Below are positions 46,151 through 57,730 of a stretch of DNA of 64,000 nucleotides, in pieces; position 1 is the first letter of the stretch; each line of letters begins with the position of its first letter. The notes beneath the pieces were generated by a model. The model was not told the origin of the DNA and did no database searches. It saw only the letters and a program-made list of their open reading frames with translations. Source of the DNA: Solen grandis (taxonomy: Eukaryota > Mollusca > Bivalvia > Adapedonta > Solenidae); NCBI GenBank assembly GCA_021229015.1, contig CM037777.1, forward strand, positions 23,301,515 through 23,365,514, in the 5' to 3' direction. A program made the position numbers and the translations under genes.

Positions 46151-46297
46151 CGTGACAAAATCTATTGTACACACAGACATACTAACACTCACACATGGAC
46201 AGGTGTAACACTATATGCCCGTCGTCATTTCATGGCATTTTTGCGAGACTGAAAAAATTTTCAAAGGAGTACTAAAAGCCCTGTTTGATATGCTTAA

Positions 46298-46531
46298 CCC
46301 TTTCCCTCATAGAGGACACCATGAAAAGATCTATGCAAACAGCATAAAACCAGATCAGCCTGCTAGTAACTCGCAGGTTGATCAGGTTTTATGCTGTTCG
46401 CTGCTCCTCAGTGGTCTGGAAATGAGGATTTTGTAATTAAATTTGGTAATGTTTAACTGTGGTTTTCTGCAGATCAGGCTTTATGTGATACCTATTGAGT
46501 GCGTCAAAATGAGTCTATATGAGGGAAAGGG
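46298..46531 (-). mobile_element. piggyBac-like MITE, copy 4 (opposite orientation)
   Basis: TTAA at 46294-46297 and 46532-46535. The interior is the reverse complement of copies 1-3. Hairpin at about 46335-46402. It sits upstream of NAA25. Confidence 0.88.
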
Positions 46532-46679
46532 TTAAGGTAAATAGAACATAAGATGATATGTGCAATAATAAAGGCGCTGTGATCCAATGGTAGAGTATGT
46601 CATGACCGTAGATCTGAAATCCTGCTGGGGCAAAATTATTTCATAATCTTCATAGATTTTTCAATTTTTTGCAACAGAC

Positions 46680-47230
46680 TTTTTGCTGACATCCAAACTT
46701 ATCAGCTGGATAAACTTCAGAAAGTACAGAATCAGGCAGCCAGAGTAGTAATGAATTCAGCTTATGAACAGAACATTCATGACATTTTAAAACAACTTCA
46801 TTGGTTGCCTGCAAGAGCAAGGATCATATTTAAAGTACTTGTCATAAGTTTCTGTGTAGTACATGGGGCTGCGCCAAGTTACCTCAGAGACATGTTTACT
46901 CGGGTGCAAGGAAGCTATCGCCTACGATCATCCTGTGACATTCAGTTTGTTGTGCCAAGATTTAAAACAAAAACAGCTGATCAGTCACTGGCAGTAGTAG
47001 GCCCAAAATGGTGGAATATGCTCCCAAAAAACTTAAAGGCAATAGAGACTGAAACATTCTTTAGAAACAAACTCAAGACTCACTTATTTAGTAAATTTTA
47101 CAGTGACTTGTAATGAATTATTCCAAATTGCTTGAATTTATGTGTATATTGTATATAGTACAAGGACTTTTTCTGTGAAGCGCAATTGCATATTTTTACT
47201 TTTTGCGCTATACAAATGTATTTGTATAGA
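46680..47230 (+). mobile_element. LINE 3' fragment (CR1/L2-like)
   Basis: Contains the end of ORF2 and a short 3' tail finishing with GCGCTATACAAATGTATTTG (about 47206-47225), a common 3' signature of mollusc L2/CR1-type elements. Confidence 0.75.
46690..47113 (+). pseudogene. LINE ORF2 C-terminal part
   Basis: Open frame: DIQTYQLDKLQKVQNQAARV, then LHWLPARARIIFKVLVISF, HGAAPSYLRDM, LRSS...VVPRFKT, VVGPKWWNMLPKNL, FFRNKLKTHLF and a stop at 47113. This is the characteristic C-terminal domain after the RT thumb of CR1/L2-like elements. The RT active site is absent (5' truncation). Confidence 0.85.
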
Positions 47231-47324
47231 TGTAAAGTACTGGGCCAATCCAGGAAATGTCAAGAAGAATTTGAGAAAGTCTCTAAACTTGTCTCAAAAT
47301 CACCCAATTTGTATGTAAAGAAAA

Positions 47325-47593
47325 TGTTTCACACGTGTCATCTGCTGAAGCACAACAAAAAAAGTGTGACAGCAGACAGAAAAAGGGGAATAACTAAAAA
47401 AAAAAATGCCAGAGTTACAGACCTTGTGCATAACAATGTCCTCTTGTTAAGCTCTGTTCATCATTGAAATTTCATTTTAATAGCATGGGTAGCACATGAA
47501 TTATTGCAGAATAAAGAAGTGTGACAGACAGATGGACAGACGGACAATGGAGAAGTGATCCTTAAGTGTCACCTCTGCTTACAGCAGGTTGCG
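47325..47593. mobile_element. CAAGAG-hairpin repeat family 3, copy 4 (interrupted)
   Basis: TCATCTGCTGAAGC.CAACAAAA, GTGTGACAGACAGATGGACAG and CTCTGCTTACAGCAGGT. It is then interrupted by the MITE at 47594-47825, after which CAGGTGGCACA resumes. The left hairpin is degenerate. Confidence 0.5.
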
Positions 47594-47825
47594 TTCAGTA
47601 TGCCATAGCATATGCAACGTTACGCTTACAGTCAGCTATGAAACTGTCTCAGTGTCACAAACCACGATATTCACGTATACCTATGTACAGCATAAGGTGC
47701 ATGTAAACACAGCATGGTTTAAGGTCCTAAGACAACTACATACCTGATTGTAAGCGACCGGTTACATACGGTTTGGCATACCTGATTGTAAGCGACCGGT
47801 TACATACGGTTTGGCATACTGAACA
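47594..47825. mobile_element. MITE with TTCAGTATGCCA termini, copy 2
   Basis: TTCAGTATGCCA and TGGCATACTGAA form perfect 12 bp inverted ends. It contains a 38 bp direct duplication (CCTGATTGTAAGCGACCGGT..., about 47741-47816). Confidence 0.7.
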
Positions 47826-49065
47826 CACGTCAGGTGGCACAAAAAAGTGAAATGGTTTGTATAATAACGAGAAGACAACTTTTGTCCATAGTTACCTTTT
47901 ATTTTCATATATATCTTCTACAGCTTTAATATCAATATTGTATATCACAAAAATAAACACAACATGCTCAATCACAGTTTGTCACAAACATCAATCCTAA
48001 TCAGACTAACCTGACAGGGGAGGTAACTGAAGGAAGTACACTTCTATATCTGACACACAACATGTACAGTGTCTAGGTTAAGGTTATAGCAGTATTTTGG
48101 AAAGAAATCTGAGGTATTCTTTTACCATCAGGATTTGCCATTTTAAACCATGTTAGATCACAGAAAAGCAAGACAAGACTGAAGCCATTCTTAGCTATTC
48201 TTAACAGGTTTTCTAATTATCTCCCAGAAGCTGGGGCCCTTTTTTATTAAATTTGTACATAAATAATCTTCAAATACGTTTTAGTCCAGTGATTTTTTTC
48301 TTTACAAAAAGCTGAGAGTTTGTATCAAGAAATGAAAAAAGTCCCCTTTCTTTGTATTCCATTGTGCAAATAAAAAATCAGTAGTCACTATGTGTGACAA
48401 CTCTCATACGACTCAGATTAAATTTGTTTGTGCATGGTTTATTGACACGGGTCCCCGATGAATAGTAAAAACTCAATCTTGTCTAATCTGCAATTATTTT
48501 GCTTGCTGATCAGGTTTTATACTGTTTGCTATTCACTAGTACCTTGTAAAATGGATCAGACTGAATATTGCCTTTAGTGTGATCATGCTTTTCAATGGTC
48601 TGGTATCATTAAAAGCAGTGAACAAACTTACTCAAATACAACCTGGAGCTTGGTTTAATCTGCAATTGTTTGCAGATTTTGAAGCAGATTGTATTTCAAG
48701 GGCTTGGTGCTGAACTATTGTAACATCTATTTCATTTATATGTAGTTTCCCTAGTTTAGCAACAAGCTCTTAATTGTAAGTTTAGTAAATAACTATTTAA
48801 TTTTCATCAGTCTAGTCTTATCATTCATTAAAGGAAGCTCATGCTTACGAACAAGTCATGAAAACAGACTCAAACAAGATTTTTCTTCACAAATTATGTT
48901 TGTAGAGATACCATATAATGGCCTGTGACTTAAAAACAGTTGCAAATAAAAAGTATCAATTAAAAGCAAATAATCTGATAATTTGACTATAATATTAAAA
49001 CTTTAAATATATTTTCCTAAATGCCCCCTGTATCAGCCTCTGATTAAAAAAAAAGAACAAGAGCT
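47826..49065. other. Intergenic, no gene recognised
   Basis: AT-rich with no coding frame. The word GTTTTATACTGTTTGC (about 48512-48527) resembles the piggyBac-like MITE interior, possibly an eroded copy. Confidence 0.45.
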
Positions 49066-50000
49066 GTCAGAGGACAGCACGCTCGACTATTCAAAATGCT
49101 TGTTGGTAAATCAAATGAAATCTATTTAAATTCTTGCCCTTCATAGTAATAGTAAAAAATGATATACCTTGATAGTCTGATACCCCTTAATATATTTATG
49201 ATGTCTAAAATCAATCCCATGCCTAGTTACTGAGACATAAGCACAATAACACTGTGCATGCAAAACTTAAACCAAAAATCCATGTTAGAAAAGGGCCATA
49301 ATTTGCATCAGTCCAAAAGTTATCCTCCTGTTTTCTGATGCCCTTGAAGATACACCTTAACTTTCTAGTCAATTCCACGAGCAATTTCTAAGATATAAGC
49401 TGGATAATAGCTTATATGCAAAAAATTTAACCACAATTCTAAGTTAAAAGGGGTCATCATTTTTAATTTATTCCATCAAGTGTTATCTTCCTTTATAGTA
49501 TGATCCCCTAAACATATTAAAGATATTTCAAATCAATTCTATGCCTGGACTCTGAGATATAAGCATGAAAGTACCTTGCATGCAAAACTTTAACCAAAAT
49601 TTCTAAGTTAAAAAGGTCAATAATTTGTAACATATTCCATTAAGAGTTATCTACCATGAAAGTATGATACCCCTAAATGTATTAAAGATGTCTCAAATCA
49701 TCCCATCCATATTAGCATGAAAGTAACTTGCATGCAAAACTTTAACCAAAATTTCTAAGTTAAAAAGATATATTCCATTAAGTTTAAAGATGTCTCAAAT
49801 CAATCCCATACCTGGATACTGAGATATTAGCATGAAAGTAACTTGCATGCAAAACTTTAACCAAAATTTTAAGTTAAAAAAGGGGCCATAATTGTAAAAT
49901 TCATCAAAAGTTATCTACATGAAAGTATGATACCCCTAATATTAAAGATGTTTCAAATCAATCCCATGCCTGGATACTGAGATATTAGCATGAAAGTACC
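49066..50000. mobile_element. CAAGAG-hairpin repeat family 4 with ~110-180 bp sub-repeats, runs into gap
   Basis: It starts CAAGAGCTGTCAGAGGACAGC (6 bp stem). The body repeats 'CATGCAAAACTTTAACCAAAATTTCTAAGTTAAAA..' and 'GTATGATACCCCTAAA..ATTAAAGATGTCTCAAATCAATCCCATGCCTGGATACTGAGATATTAGCATGAAAG' about five times. The right end is lost in the assembly gap. Confidence 0.6.
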
Positions 50001-50100
50001 NNNNNNNNNNNNNNNNNNNNNNNNNNNNNNNNNNNNNNNNNNNNNNNNNNNNNNNNNNNNNNNNNNNNNNNNNNNNNNNNNNNNNNNNNNNNNNNNNNNN
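50001..50100. other. Assembly gap (100 N)
   Basis: Exactly 100 unknown bases, the conventional size of a scaffold join of unknown length. Confidence 0.99.
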
Positions 50101-50926
50101 TATCCTGCCAGCTTACCGAAATTCCGAAAAACCGAAGTTCTGTGGCTGAAGTAATATTCGAACATAGGACCAAAAATTTCATTTTTGGATTGAAGAGCTT
50201 TAGGATGAGATAGAAAATTTAAACTTACACAGTTTGCAGTTCTGCAGCATTTCTACAAATATTTTGAATCGTGACGTCATAGGACGTCATAAGCATTAAT
50301 TTTAACTTGGGGCAATGATTTCGACATGATGCCAGTTTGTTCAGAATAATGAAAATTTCAGAGTTATTGCAGCAAATCATGAACTTTTGAGCAACAACAT
50401 TTTCAGCACCCTATGACGTCACGTGACGTCATAGCTAAAAATAGTCAAAAATGGTGTTCGCGCTCTACAGCCGCCATTTATGATCAAATTTTCTTCAATT
50501 TTTTACAGATGGTACATCTTGAAAACTAAGGTGTGAATCTTTTGTCAGCTAACCTTAATTCCGAAAAACCGAAGTATTGTGGCTGAAGTAAGATTCGAAC
50601 ATAGGACTAAAAATTTCATTTTAGGGTTAAAGAACTTCGGGATGAGATAGAAAGTTGAAACTTACACAGTTTGCAGTTCTGCATAATTTCTTAATATATT
50701 TTGAGTCGTGACGTCATATGACGTCATAAGCATACTACTACTACTACTACTTATTTTGTTCTTTGTATCTAAACGCTTATTTTTCCCGGATTATAATGTC
50801 AATTGTTCAGCATGAACATGAAATACTACCAGAGGTGAGTCATTACATGAAACTTCTATCGCCTGCTTTTTGCATTAACACAGGTTGCAGAAAGTCCTAT
50901 CATTCGTTTAGACGAATGACATCTAG
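50101..50926 (+). repeat. Array block 1: A units then terminal module
   Basis: Two A units. The module then runs from about 50770 (AACGCTTATTTTTCCCGG) to 50926, with CATTCGTTTAGACGAATG (50901-50918) then ACATCTAG. The left part is lost in the gap. Confidence 0.8.
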
Positions 50927-53287
50927 TTATTATTATTATTATTCTTTTCTTCTTCCTAACTAAACGCTTATTTTTATATGTTGCAATAGTCCTAGGACGA
51001 TGAAATTTTTATGGCTTATTAGTCACGTGAGGAAATTTTGATTTCAATGATTTTCAGCACCCTATGACGTCACATGACGTCACAGCTAAAAATAGTGAAA
51101 AATGGTGTTCGCGCTCTACAGCCGTCATTTATGGTCGGATTTTCTTCAAATTTTTACAGATGGTACATCTTGAATCAAAGGTGTGCATATCCTGTCAGCT
51201 AACCGAAATTCCGAAAGACCGAAGTTCTGTGGCTGAAATAAGATTCGAACATAGGACCGAAAATTTCATTTTAGGATAAAAGAGCTTCAGGATGAGATAG
51301 AAAGTTGAAACTTACACAGTTTGCAGTTCTGCAGAATTTCTACAAATATTTTGAGGCGTGACGTCATATGACGTCATGTGACGTCATAAGCATACTTCTT
51401 AATTTTCATTTTAGGGCAATGATTTCGACATGATGCCAGTTGTTCAGAATAATGAAAATTTCAGAGTTATGAAAGGAAAGTATGCGCTTTTGAACAAAAG
51501 CATCTTCAGCACCCTATGACGTCATGTGACGTCACAGCTAAAAATAGTGAAAAAAGGTGTTCGCGCTCTACAGCCGTCATTTATGGTCGGATTTTCTTCA
51601 AATTTTCACAGATGGTACATCTTGAATCAAAGGTGTGCATATCCTGTCAGCTAACCGAAATTCCGAAAGACCGAAGTTCTGTGGCTGAAATAAGATTCGA
51701 ACATAGGACCGAAAATTTCATTTTAGGATTAAAGAGCTTCAGGATAAGATAGAAAGTTGAAACTTACACAGTTTGCAGTTCTGCAGAATTTCTCAATATA
51801 TTTTGAGTCGTGACGTCAAATGTCGTCATGTGACGTCATAAGCATACTTCTTAATTTTCATATTAGGGCAATGATTTCGACATGATGCCAGTTGTTCAGA
51901 ATAATGAAAATTTTAGAGTTATGACAGTAAAGTATGCGCTTTTGAACAAAAGCATCTTCAGCACCCTATGACGTCATGTGACGTCAGAGCTAAATATAGT
52001 GAAAAATGGTGTTCACGCTCTACAGCCGCCATTTATGGTCGGATTTTCTTCAAATTTTCACAGATGGTACATCTTGAAACTAAGGTGTGCATATCAGCTA
52101 ACCGAATTTCCGAAAGACCGAAGTTCTGTGGCTGAAATAAGATTCGAACATAGGACCGAAAATTTCATTTTAGCATTAAAGAGCTTCAGGATAAGATAGA
52201 AAGTTGAAACTTACACACTTTGTAGTTCTGCAGAATTTCTCAATATATTTTGAGTCGTGACGTCAAATGTCGTCATGTGACGTCATAAGAATACTTCTTA
52301 ATTTTCATTTTAGGGCAATGATTTCGACATGATGCCATTTGTTCAGAATAATGAAAACTTTAGAGTTATGACAGTAAAGTATGCGCTTTTGAACAAAAGC
52401 ATCTTCAGCACCCTATGACGTCATGTGACGTCAGAGCTAAAAATATTGAAAAATGGTTTTCGCGCTCTACAGCGGCCATTTATGGTCGGATTTTCTTCTA
52501 ATTTTCACAGATGGTACACCTTGAAACTAAGGTGTACATATCCTGCCAGCTTACCGAAATTCCGAAAAACCGAAGTTCTGTGGCTGAAATAAGATTCGAA
52601 CATAGGACCAAAAATTTCATTTTAGGATTGAAGAGCTTCAGGATGAGATAGAAAGTTGAAACTTACACAGTTTGCAGTTCTGCAGCATTTCTACAAATAT
52701 TTTGAATCGTGACGTCAGAGGACGTCATAAGCATACCACTTATTTTTAATTTGGGGCAATGATTTCGACATGATGCCAGTTGTTCAGAATAATGAAAATT
52801 TCAGAGTTATTGCAGTAACGTATGCGCCTTTGAGCAACAGCATTTTCAGCACCTTATGACGTCACGTGACGTCAGAGCTAAAAATAGGGAAAAAATGGTG
52901 TTCGCGCTCTACAGCCGCCATTTATGATCAGATTTTATTAAATTTTACAGATGGTACATCTTGAAACTAAGGTGTGAATATTTTATCAGCTAACCTTAAT
53001 TCCGAAAAACCGAAGTATTGTGGCTGAAGTAAGATTCGAACTTAGGACCTTTAAACTAGAAATCAAGTTTGCAGTCATGTCCTGACGTCATATGACATCA
53101 TGTTACATCACAGACTAATATTTAGTTCTTATCATTTGCACTTATTTCGGAATATAATGTCAATTGTTCAGCATGAACATGAAATACTACCAGAGGTGAG
53201 TCAATACATGAAATTTCTATCTCCTGCTTTTTGCATTAACACATCTTGCAGAAAGTCCTATCATTCGTTTTCACGAATGACATCTAG
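50927..53287 (+). repeat. Array block 2: start module, A units, terminal module
   Basis: The start module (TTATTATTATT..TTCTTTTCTTCTTCCTAAC, 50927-51055) is followed by A units with CRE clusters at about 51062, 51516, 51968 and 52415. The block ends with the hairpin CATTCGTTTTCACGAATG then ACATCTAG (to 53287). Confidence 0.85.
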
Positions 53288-56190
53288 TTATTATTATTAT
53301 TCTTTTTTTCTTCCTAACTAAACGCTTATTTTTCTATGTTGCAATACTCCTAGGACGATGAAAATTTTATGACTTATTAGTCACGTGAGGAAATTTTGAT
53401 TTCTATGATTTTCATATGCCTATGACGTCATATGACGTCACATTTGAAATATGCTACAAAAGTTTGTACGCGGTCTACAGCCATTGTTTGTGAACCGATT
53501 TTCATCAAATTTTCACAGATTGTCTATATTAAGTTCTAGATGTGCATCCCGGTGTCCGTTTTTCAAAATTCGAAAAGTCCATGGTTCTATAGCGAATCCA
53601 AGATTCGAACCAAGGTCGTAAATTTTTAAATGCTTATAAAATCTGTCCTATTTAAGATAGAAAGTTGATATTTAGTCAGTATATAGGTCTTTAGAAGTTT
53701 TAAATATTTTGTGAAAATAAATGTCATATGACGTCCCGTGACGTCATTATATGTTAATGTATTTCTAATATTAACAAGAATATTTCTATATGTTGAAATT
53801 GTCGAAGGGCAATGAAAATTTAATGACACATGCTTCCAATGCTGAAATTTTGATTTCTGTGATTTTCATATGCCTATGACGTCATATGACGTCACATTTG
53901 AAATATGCAACAAAAGTTTGTACACTGTCCAGAGCCATTATTAATGGACCGATTTTCAGGAAATTTTCACAGAATGTGTATATTAAGTTCTAGTTGTGCA
54001 TCCCGGTGTCCGTTTTTCAAAATTCGAAAAGCCCAAGGTTCTATAGCGATTCCAAGATTCGAACCAAGGTCGTAAATTTTTAAATGCTTATAAAATCAGT
54101 CCTATTTGAGATAGAATGTTGAAATTTTGTCAGTTAGTAGGTCTCTGGGTGTCTTAACAATTATGTGAAAATAAACGTCATATGACGTCACGTGACGTAA
54201 TTTTTTCATTATTATTATTCTTTTCTTCTTCCTAACTAAACGCTTATTTTGATATGTTGCAATAGTCCTAGGACGATGAAATTTTTATGGGTTATTAGTC
54301 ACGTGATAAGATTTTGATTTCAATGATTGTCAGCAGCCTATGACGTCACATGACGACACAGCTAAAAATAGTGAAAAATGGTGTTTGCGCTCTACAGCCG
54401 TCATTTATGGTCGGATTTTCTTCAAATTTTCACAGATGGTACATTTTGAAACTAAGGGGTGCACATCCTGTCAGCTAACCGAAATTCCGAAAGACCGAAG
54501 TTCTGTTGCTGAATTAAGATTCGAACATAGGACCGAAAATTTCATTTTAGGATTTAAAGAGCTTCAGGATGAGAAAGAAAGTTGAAACTTACACGTTTGC
54601 AGTTCTGCAGAATTTCTACATATAATTTGAGTCTTGACGTGATATGACGTCATGTGACGTCATAAGCATACTTTTTAATTTTTATTTTAGGGCAATGATT
54701 TCGAAATAATGCCAGTTGTTCAGAATAATGAACATTTCAGTATTATGACAGTAAAATATGCTCTTTTGAACAAAAGCATCTGCAGCACCCTATGACGTCA
54801 TATGACGTCAGAGCTAAAAATAGTGAAAAATGGTGTTCACGCTCTACAGCCGCCATTTATGGTCGGATTTTCTTCAAATTTTCACAGATGGTACATCTTA
54901 AAACTAAGGTGTGCATATCCTGTCAGCTAACCGAAATTCCGAAAGACCGAAGTTCTGTCGCTTAAATAAGATTCGAACATAGGACCGAAAATTTCATTTT
55001 AGGATTAAAGAGCTTCAGGATGAGATAGAAAGTTGAAACTTACACAGTTTGCAGTTCTGCAGAATTTCTAAATATATTTTGAGTCGTGACGTCAAATGTC
55101 GTCATGTGACGTCATAAGCATACTTCTTAATTTTTATTTTAGGGCAATGATTTCGACATGATGCCAGTTGTTCAGAATAATGAACATTTCAGAGTTATGA
55201 CAGTAAAGTATGCGCTTTTGAACAAAAGCATCTTCAGCACCCTATGACGTCATGTGACGCCACAGCTAAAAATAGTGAAAAATGGTTTTCGCGCTCTACA
55301 GCCGCCATTTATGGTCGGATTTTCTTCAAATTTTCACAGCTGGTACACCTTGAAACTAAGGTGTGCATATCCTGCCAGCTAAACTTAATTCCGAAAAACC
55401 GAAGTTCTGTGGCTGAAGTAATATTCGAACATAGGACCAAAAATTTCATTATAGGATTGAAGAGCTTCAGGATGAGATAGGAAGTTGAAACTTACACAGT
55501 TTGCAGTTCTGCAGCATTTCTACAAATATTTTGAATCGTGACGTCATAGGACGTCATAAGCATACTTCTTAATTTTAATGTGGGGCAATGATTTCGACAT
55601 GATGCTAGTTGTTCAGAATAATGAAAATTTCAGAGTTATTGCAATAAAGTATGCGCTTTTGAGCAACAGCATTTTCAGCACCCTATGACTTCACGTGACG
55701 TCAGAGCTAAAAATAGTGAAAAATGGTGTTCGCGCTCTACAGCCGCCATTTATGATCAGATTTTCTTCAAATTTTTACAGATGGTACATCTTGAAACTAA
55801 GGTGTGAATATTTTGTCACCTAACCTTAATTCCGAAAAACCGAAGTATTGTTGCTGAAGTATGATTCGAACATAGGACCAAAAATTTTAGGGTTAAAGAA
55901 CTTCGGGATGAGATAGAAAGTTGAAACTTACACAGTTTGCAGTTCTGCATAATTTCTTAATATATTTTATGTCGAGACGTCATATGATGTCATAAGCATA
56001 CTACTTCTACTATTATTCCTAAAAAAAAATTTATTCGCTTATTTTTCGCGGAATATAATGTCATTTGTTCAGCATGAACATGAAATACTACCAGAGGTGA
56101 GTCATTACATGAAACTTCTATCTCCTGCTTTTTGCATTAACACAGGTTGCAGAAAGTCCTATCATTCGTTTAGACGAATGACATCTAGTT
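53288..56190 (+). repeat. Array block 3: start module, B units, second start module, A units, terminal module
   Basis: B units occupy about 53405-54200. A fresh start module at about 54205 then leads into A units (CRE clusters at 54335, 54795, 55240, 55685). The terminal module ends at about 56190. The second start without a preceding terminal hairpin implies one element inserted into, or recombined with, another. Confidence 0.8.
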
Positions 56191-57730
56191 ATTATTATTA
56201 TTATTATTCTTTTCTTCTTCCTAACTAAACGCTTATTTTTATATGTTGCAATAGTCCTAGGACGATGAAATTTTTATGGCTTATTAGTCACGTGAGGAAA
56301 TTTTGATTTCAATGATTTTCAGCACCCTATGACGTCACATGACGTCACAGCTAAAAATAGTGAAAAATGGTGTTCGCGCTCTACAGCCGTCATTTATGGT
56401 CGGATTTTCTTCAAATTTTTACAGATGGTACATCTTGAATCAAAGGTGTGCATATCCTGTCAGCTAACCGAAATTCCGAAAGACCGAAGTTCTGTGGCTG
56501 AAATAAGATTCGAACATAGGACCGAAAATTTCATTTTAGGATAAAAGAGCTTCAGGATGAGATAGAAAGTTGAAACTTACACAGTTTGCAGTTCTGCAGA
56601 ATTTCTACAAATATTTTGAGGCGTGACGTCATATGACGTCATGTGACGTCATAAGTATACTTCTTAATTTTCATTTTAGGGCAATGGTTTCGACATGATG
56701 CCAGTTGTTCAGAATAATGAAAATTTCAGAGTTATGAAAGGAAAGTATGCGCTTTTGAACAAAAGCATCTTCAGTACCCTATGACGTCATGTGACGTCAC
56801 AGCTAAAAATAGTGAAAAAAGGTGTTCGCGCTATACAGCCGTCATTTATGGTCGGATTTTCTTCAAATTTTCACAGATGGTACATTTTGAAACTCAGGTG
56901 TGCATATCCTGTCAACTAACCGAAATTCCCAAAGACCGAAGTTCTGTGGCTGAAATAAGATTCGAACATAGGACCGATAATTTCATTTTAGGATTAAAGA
57001 GCTTCAGGATGAGATAGAAAGTGGAAACTTACATAGTTTGCAGTTCTGCAGAATTTGTACATATATCTTGAGTCTTGACGTCATATGACGTCTTGTGACG
57101 TCATAAGCATACTTCTTAATTTTCATATTTGGGCAATGATTTTGACATGATGCCAGTTGTTCAGAATAACGAAAATTTCAGAGTTATGACAGTAAAATAT
57201 GCCCTTTTGAACAAAAGCATCTTTAGCACACTATGACGTCATGTGACGTCAGAGCTAAATATAGTGAAAATGGTGTTCACGCTCTACAGCCGCTATTTAT
57301 GGTCGGATTTTCTTCAAATTTTCACAGATGGTACATCTTGAAAGTTAGGTGTGCATATCCTGTCAGCTAATCGAAATTCCGAAAGACCGAAGTTCTGTGG
57401 CTGAAATAAGATTCGAACATAGGACCGAAAATTTCATTTTAGGATTAGAGAGCTTCAGGATGAGATAGAAAGTTGAAACTTAAACAGTTTGCAGTTCTGC
57501 AGAATTTCTACATATGTTTAGAGTTATGATATCATATGACGTCATGTGACGTCACAGACTAATACTTAGTTCTTATCATTTGCACTAATTTCGGAATATA
57601 ATGTCAATTGTTCAGCATGAACATGAAATACTACCAGAGGTGAGTCATTACATGAAACTTCTATCTCCTGCTTTTTGCATTAACACAGCTTGCAGAAAGT
57701 CCTATCATTCGTTTTCACGAATGACCTCTA
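56191..57730 (+). repeat. Array block 4: start module, A units, terminal module
   Basis: Units starting near 56329 and 56781 are almost identical to those at 51064 and 51516 in block 2. This points to a recent segmental duplication inside the array. Confidence 0.8.

Larger units (their letters stand above)
44560..46297. other. NAA25 upstream flank, no gene
   Basis: It contains diverged hairpin-type repeat text (44800-45080, ending in a GACAGACAGACGGGAC tract), a 43 bp tandem (45350-45515), and an inverted repeat pair at 45975-46020 / 46108-46150. No coding signal. Confidence 0.5.
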
